This document shows positions 5,118-6,649 of a stretch of 6,649 bases of DNA, in pieces; the stretch's first letter is position 1, and each line of letters opens with the position of its first letter. A program made the position numbers and the translations under genes. The notes beneath the pieces are model-generated. The model had not been told where the DNA came from, searched no databases, and saw only the letters and a program-made list of their open reading frames with translations. Source of the stretch: Clostridia bacterium (GTDB lineage Bacteria; Bacillota; Clostridia; Oscillospirales; Acutalibacteraceae); NCBI GenBank assembly GCA_024404065.1, contig JAKSQR010000087.1:1-6649 (forward strand). The letters run 5' to 3'.

Positions 5118-6090
5118 AGAAATGTTTGAAAGTGTGCTCAGAAGGCGTGATGAGTACGAAATAAAAAAATATAAAAGAAATAAAGCTCTTATATCTGCTG
5201 CAGCAGGCGTCTGCTCACTTGCTATTGTAATCTGCGGCGTAACATTGTATAGTAGAAACAACGCACCAGGTAAAAGTCAGGAAACAGCCCCTGCAATGAA
5301 TATGGCAGAAATAAAGCCTGATGGAATGTATGAAACTTTTGTTGAAGATGAAACAAAGGAAACAAACGCCATTGCCGAAAATTATGTCATAGATGAAACG
5401 ACAACTCAGGCTGTAATAATTGAAGAAACCACATCGGTTATTACAGCCACAACTAAGCCTATAAAAACAAATACTGCAAATGCAGAAACAGCAACAGCAA
5501 AGCCTGAATCCGCAGACGAAATGAAGGCAGAGGCAGGTGACAGGGATGCTGCTCTGCCCTATATTTCAGGCGTAAATATTGCTCTTAAAGGCGAAGCTAT
5601 AACCGATGCTGAGCTTAAAGCTTATATCAAAAAGAATGCAGAGTATATGGTTGCATCAGTTGCCTTTGATTTAGGTAAGGGCGAATACAGAGTATGTACT
5701 AAAGGCTATAGACCACTTACTGTAAGTGCAAAGGATGGACTTTTCATAAATACAGGTTTTGTTGATTGCCCAATTACAAAGGATGGCAAAATTGTGGCAG
5801 TTGTTACAGTTTATAAAGATAACGGAGTGCTTTATGATTCCGTTGCCTATGGTGGTAATGGCTTTGCAACAATTCAGAGGGCTTTTGACGAAAACCCTGA
5901 TGAGGACCTTGTATTTATCTATGTTAATGAGGTGCCTGAGGTAATAATCACAAAGGAAAATAAAATGTATTTTATTCCCTCAGCCGTTGGTTTTAATAAA
6001 AATTACGATTATTATACTTTGTATAAAACCGAGGCAAATACCTTCTCAAAAAATGATTTAGATAATAATTATATTTCAGTAACAGTGTAG
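5104..6090 (+). CDS. Single-pass membrane protein, presumed regulator of the adjacent sigma factor
   Basis: The product is 328 residues from the ATG at 5104, which overlaps the sigma gene by 14 bases. GGAAAGG at 5084-5090 is about 13 bases upstream; the in-frame ATG at 5092 is too close to it. Residues 1-27 are short, charged and cytoplasmic (ESVLRRRDEYEIKKYKRNK). A single membrane segment follows at about 28-49. A long outer linker rich in Thr, Glu and Ala spans about 55-150. A folded C-terminal domain spans about 152-328 and holds two outer cysteines, Cys198 and Cys222, which could pair. No zinc-binding anti-sigma (ZAS) HxxxCxxC motif is present. The order sigma gene then overlapping one-pass membrane gene suggests an anti-sigma factor or sensor, but the cytoplasmic part is far shorter than a classic anti-sigma domain. 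The outer domain is not one I recognise. The role is inferred from position and topology only. Confidence 0.8.
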   Translation: MKTHEEMFESVLRRRDEYEIKKYKRNKALISAAAGVCSLAIVICGVTLYSRNNAPGKSQETAPAMNMAEIKPDGMYETFVEDETKETNAIAENYVIDETTTQAVIIEETTSVITATTKPIKTNTANAETATAKPESADEMKAEAGDRDAALPYISGVNIALKGEAITDAELKAYIKKNAEYMVASVAFDLGKGEYRVCTKGYRPLTVSAKDGLFINTGFVDCPITKDGKIVAVVTVYKDNGVLYDSVAYGGNGFATIQRAFDENPDEDLVFIYVNEVPEVIITKENKMYFIPSAVGFNKNYDYYTLYKTEANTFSKNDLDNNYISVTV

Positions 6091-6098
6091 GTGAAAAT

Positions 6099-6649
6099 AT
6101 GAAAAAGAAAGTTGTTATTTCCGTAGTAGCACTTGTAATGCTTGTGATTATCGCATTATTTATGCCCTACTCCGTAAAATCCTATGATGATGGCGGCACA
6201 GTAGAGATTAAAACCCTTGCCTGCAAAATTATTAAATGGAACAGATTTTATGAAGGTGACCTTTGCTATAATTTAACAAAATTTTACTGGGGCAAGGATA
6301 AAAAGAAAAATATTGAAATTATCTGGGATGAAATTGTAATGAATGGTCCCGTAGATATTGATGCGGATATTGAAAATGGTGTAAGCCCTCACTTTGATGC
6401 AAAGGTGCTTGAGGTAAGCGAAAGCACTATCCTTGTTGAGCCTCTTGAAGGCTCATCAGAGCTTAGCTCTTCAGATAAAATCACTGTGCCTAAAATTGCT
6501 GATAATATGATGATAAGCTATAACTGCTTTGATGAGATAAAAGCAGGGGATATAGTAAATATTGTGTATGATGGTGAAATAATGGAAACCTACCCTGCAC
6601 AGATAAACCCCGTATTTGCTATTACCATAAAAGAAAAGTGCGGTGAAAC
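6099..6649 (+). CDS. Exported or membrane-anchored DUF3221 (YobA)-like protein, 3'-truncated
   Basis: An ATG at 6099 opens a frame of 183 codons that is still open at the right edge, eight bases after the stop of the preceding gene. Residues 1-4 are MKKK, followed by a hydrophobic segment at about 5-22, which is a signal peptide or membrane anchor. No lipobox Cys is visible. Residues about 28-75 contain GGTVEIKTLACKIIKWNRF, a stretch often seen in small exported proteins of gut Clostridia. Residues about 99-178 contain FDAKVLEVSESTILVEPLEG, then SSSDKITV, IKAGDIVNIVYDG and IMETYPAQI. This beta-rich pattern resembles the DUF3221/YobA family, which looks like an OB-fold, and its function is unknown. 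AGGTGA at 6089-6094 is a modest, closely spaced ribosome binding site, so translation may be partly coupled. Its place behind the sigma factor and membrane partner suggests it belongs to the same signalling unit. Confidence 0.82.
   Translation, partial: MKKKVVISVVALVMLVIIALFMPYSVKSYDDGGTVEIKTLACKIIKWNRFYEGDLCYNLTKFYWGKDKKKNIEIIWDEIVMNGPVDIDADIENGVSPHFDAKVLEVSESTILVEPLEGSSELSSSDKITVPKIADNMMISYNCFDEIKAGDIVNIVYDGEIMETYPAQINPVFAITIKEKCGE

Noticed and set aside
5759..5944. Plus-strand frame of 61 codons inside the membrane partner gene
   Set aside because: It is an out-of-frame shadow with no ribosome binding site.
1..6649. CRISPR array, tRNA or rRNA gene, insertion sequence, attachment site or riboswitch
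   Set aside because: No regularly spaced direct repeats, cloverleaf-like segments, transposase motifs, terminal repeats or long structured leaders were seen; intergenic gaps are all under 200 bases.

Overview
The window looks like a chromosomal segment of a low-to-moderate GC Gram-positive anaerobe of the class Clostridia. It may be a gut member of the Oscillospiraceae/Ruminococcaceae type, but this is inference. The signs are A+T-rich intergenic DNA, strong AGGAGG-type ribosome binding sites, TATAAT -10 boxes, tightly overlapping genes, an ECF sigma/transmembrane partner pair, and a secreted YobA/DUF3221-like protein. There are no tRNA, rRNA, CRISPR, insertion-sequence or phage signals.

Layout. 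(1) Positions 1-507 (+) are the 3' end of a gene cut by the left edge. Its product ends in a topoisomerase-type zinc-ribbon C-terminal repeat, so it is probably a type IA DNA topoisomerase III or a relative. A clear hairpin terminator follows. (2) Positions 694-864 (+) encode a 56-residue hydrophobic membrane protein with its own -10 box and a good ribosome binding site. (3) A hairpin at 977-1008 separates the converging genes. (4) Positions 1010-4418 (-) form a compact three-gene operon, read right to left. It encodes a cytosolic PHP-domain metallohydrolase of the CehA/McbA type, a GPH (MelB-like) sugar:cation symporter, and a ChbG/YdjC-type carbohydrate deacetylase. The genes overlap by 1 and 4 bases. 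(5) Positions 4419-4568 are a divergent regulatory region with two separate perfect dyads. (6) Positions 4569 to the right edge (+) hold an ECF-type sigma factor, an overlapping single-pass membrane protein with a Thr/Glu-rich outer linker (presumed sigma regulator), and a membrane-anchored or secreted DUF3221-like protein cut by the right edge.

How the genes may work together. The minus-strand operon reads as a transport-plus-processing unit. The symporter would bring in a small glycoside or modified sugar, and two cytosolic metal-dependent hydrolases would remove substituents such as N-acetyl, ester or carbamate-like groups. No glycoside hydrolase, kinase or local regulator is visible in the window, so the substrate is open. 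The plus-strand module looks like an envelope-signal circuit: sigma factor, membrane partner with an uncharacterised outer domain, and a small exported OB-fold-like protein. The two units share one intergenic region. The 12-bp palindrome there overlaps the best -35 candidate of the sugar operon, and a 16-bp dyad sits at the likely transcription start of the sigma operon, so each unit could have its own operator.

Two gene starts were moved to internal ATGs because ribosome binding sites and promoter elements fit better there (PHP gene to 4418, sigma gene to 4569). The small membrane gene start was moved to 694 and the membrane partner start to 5104.
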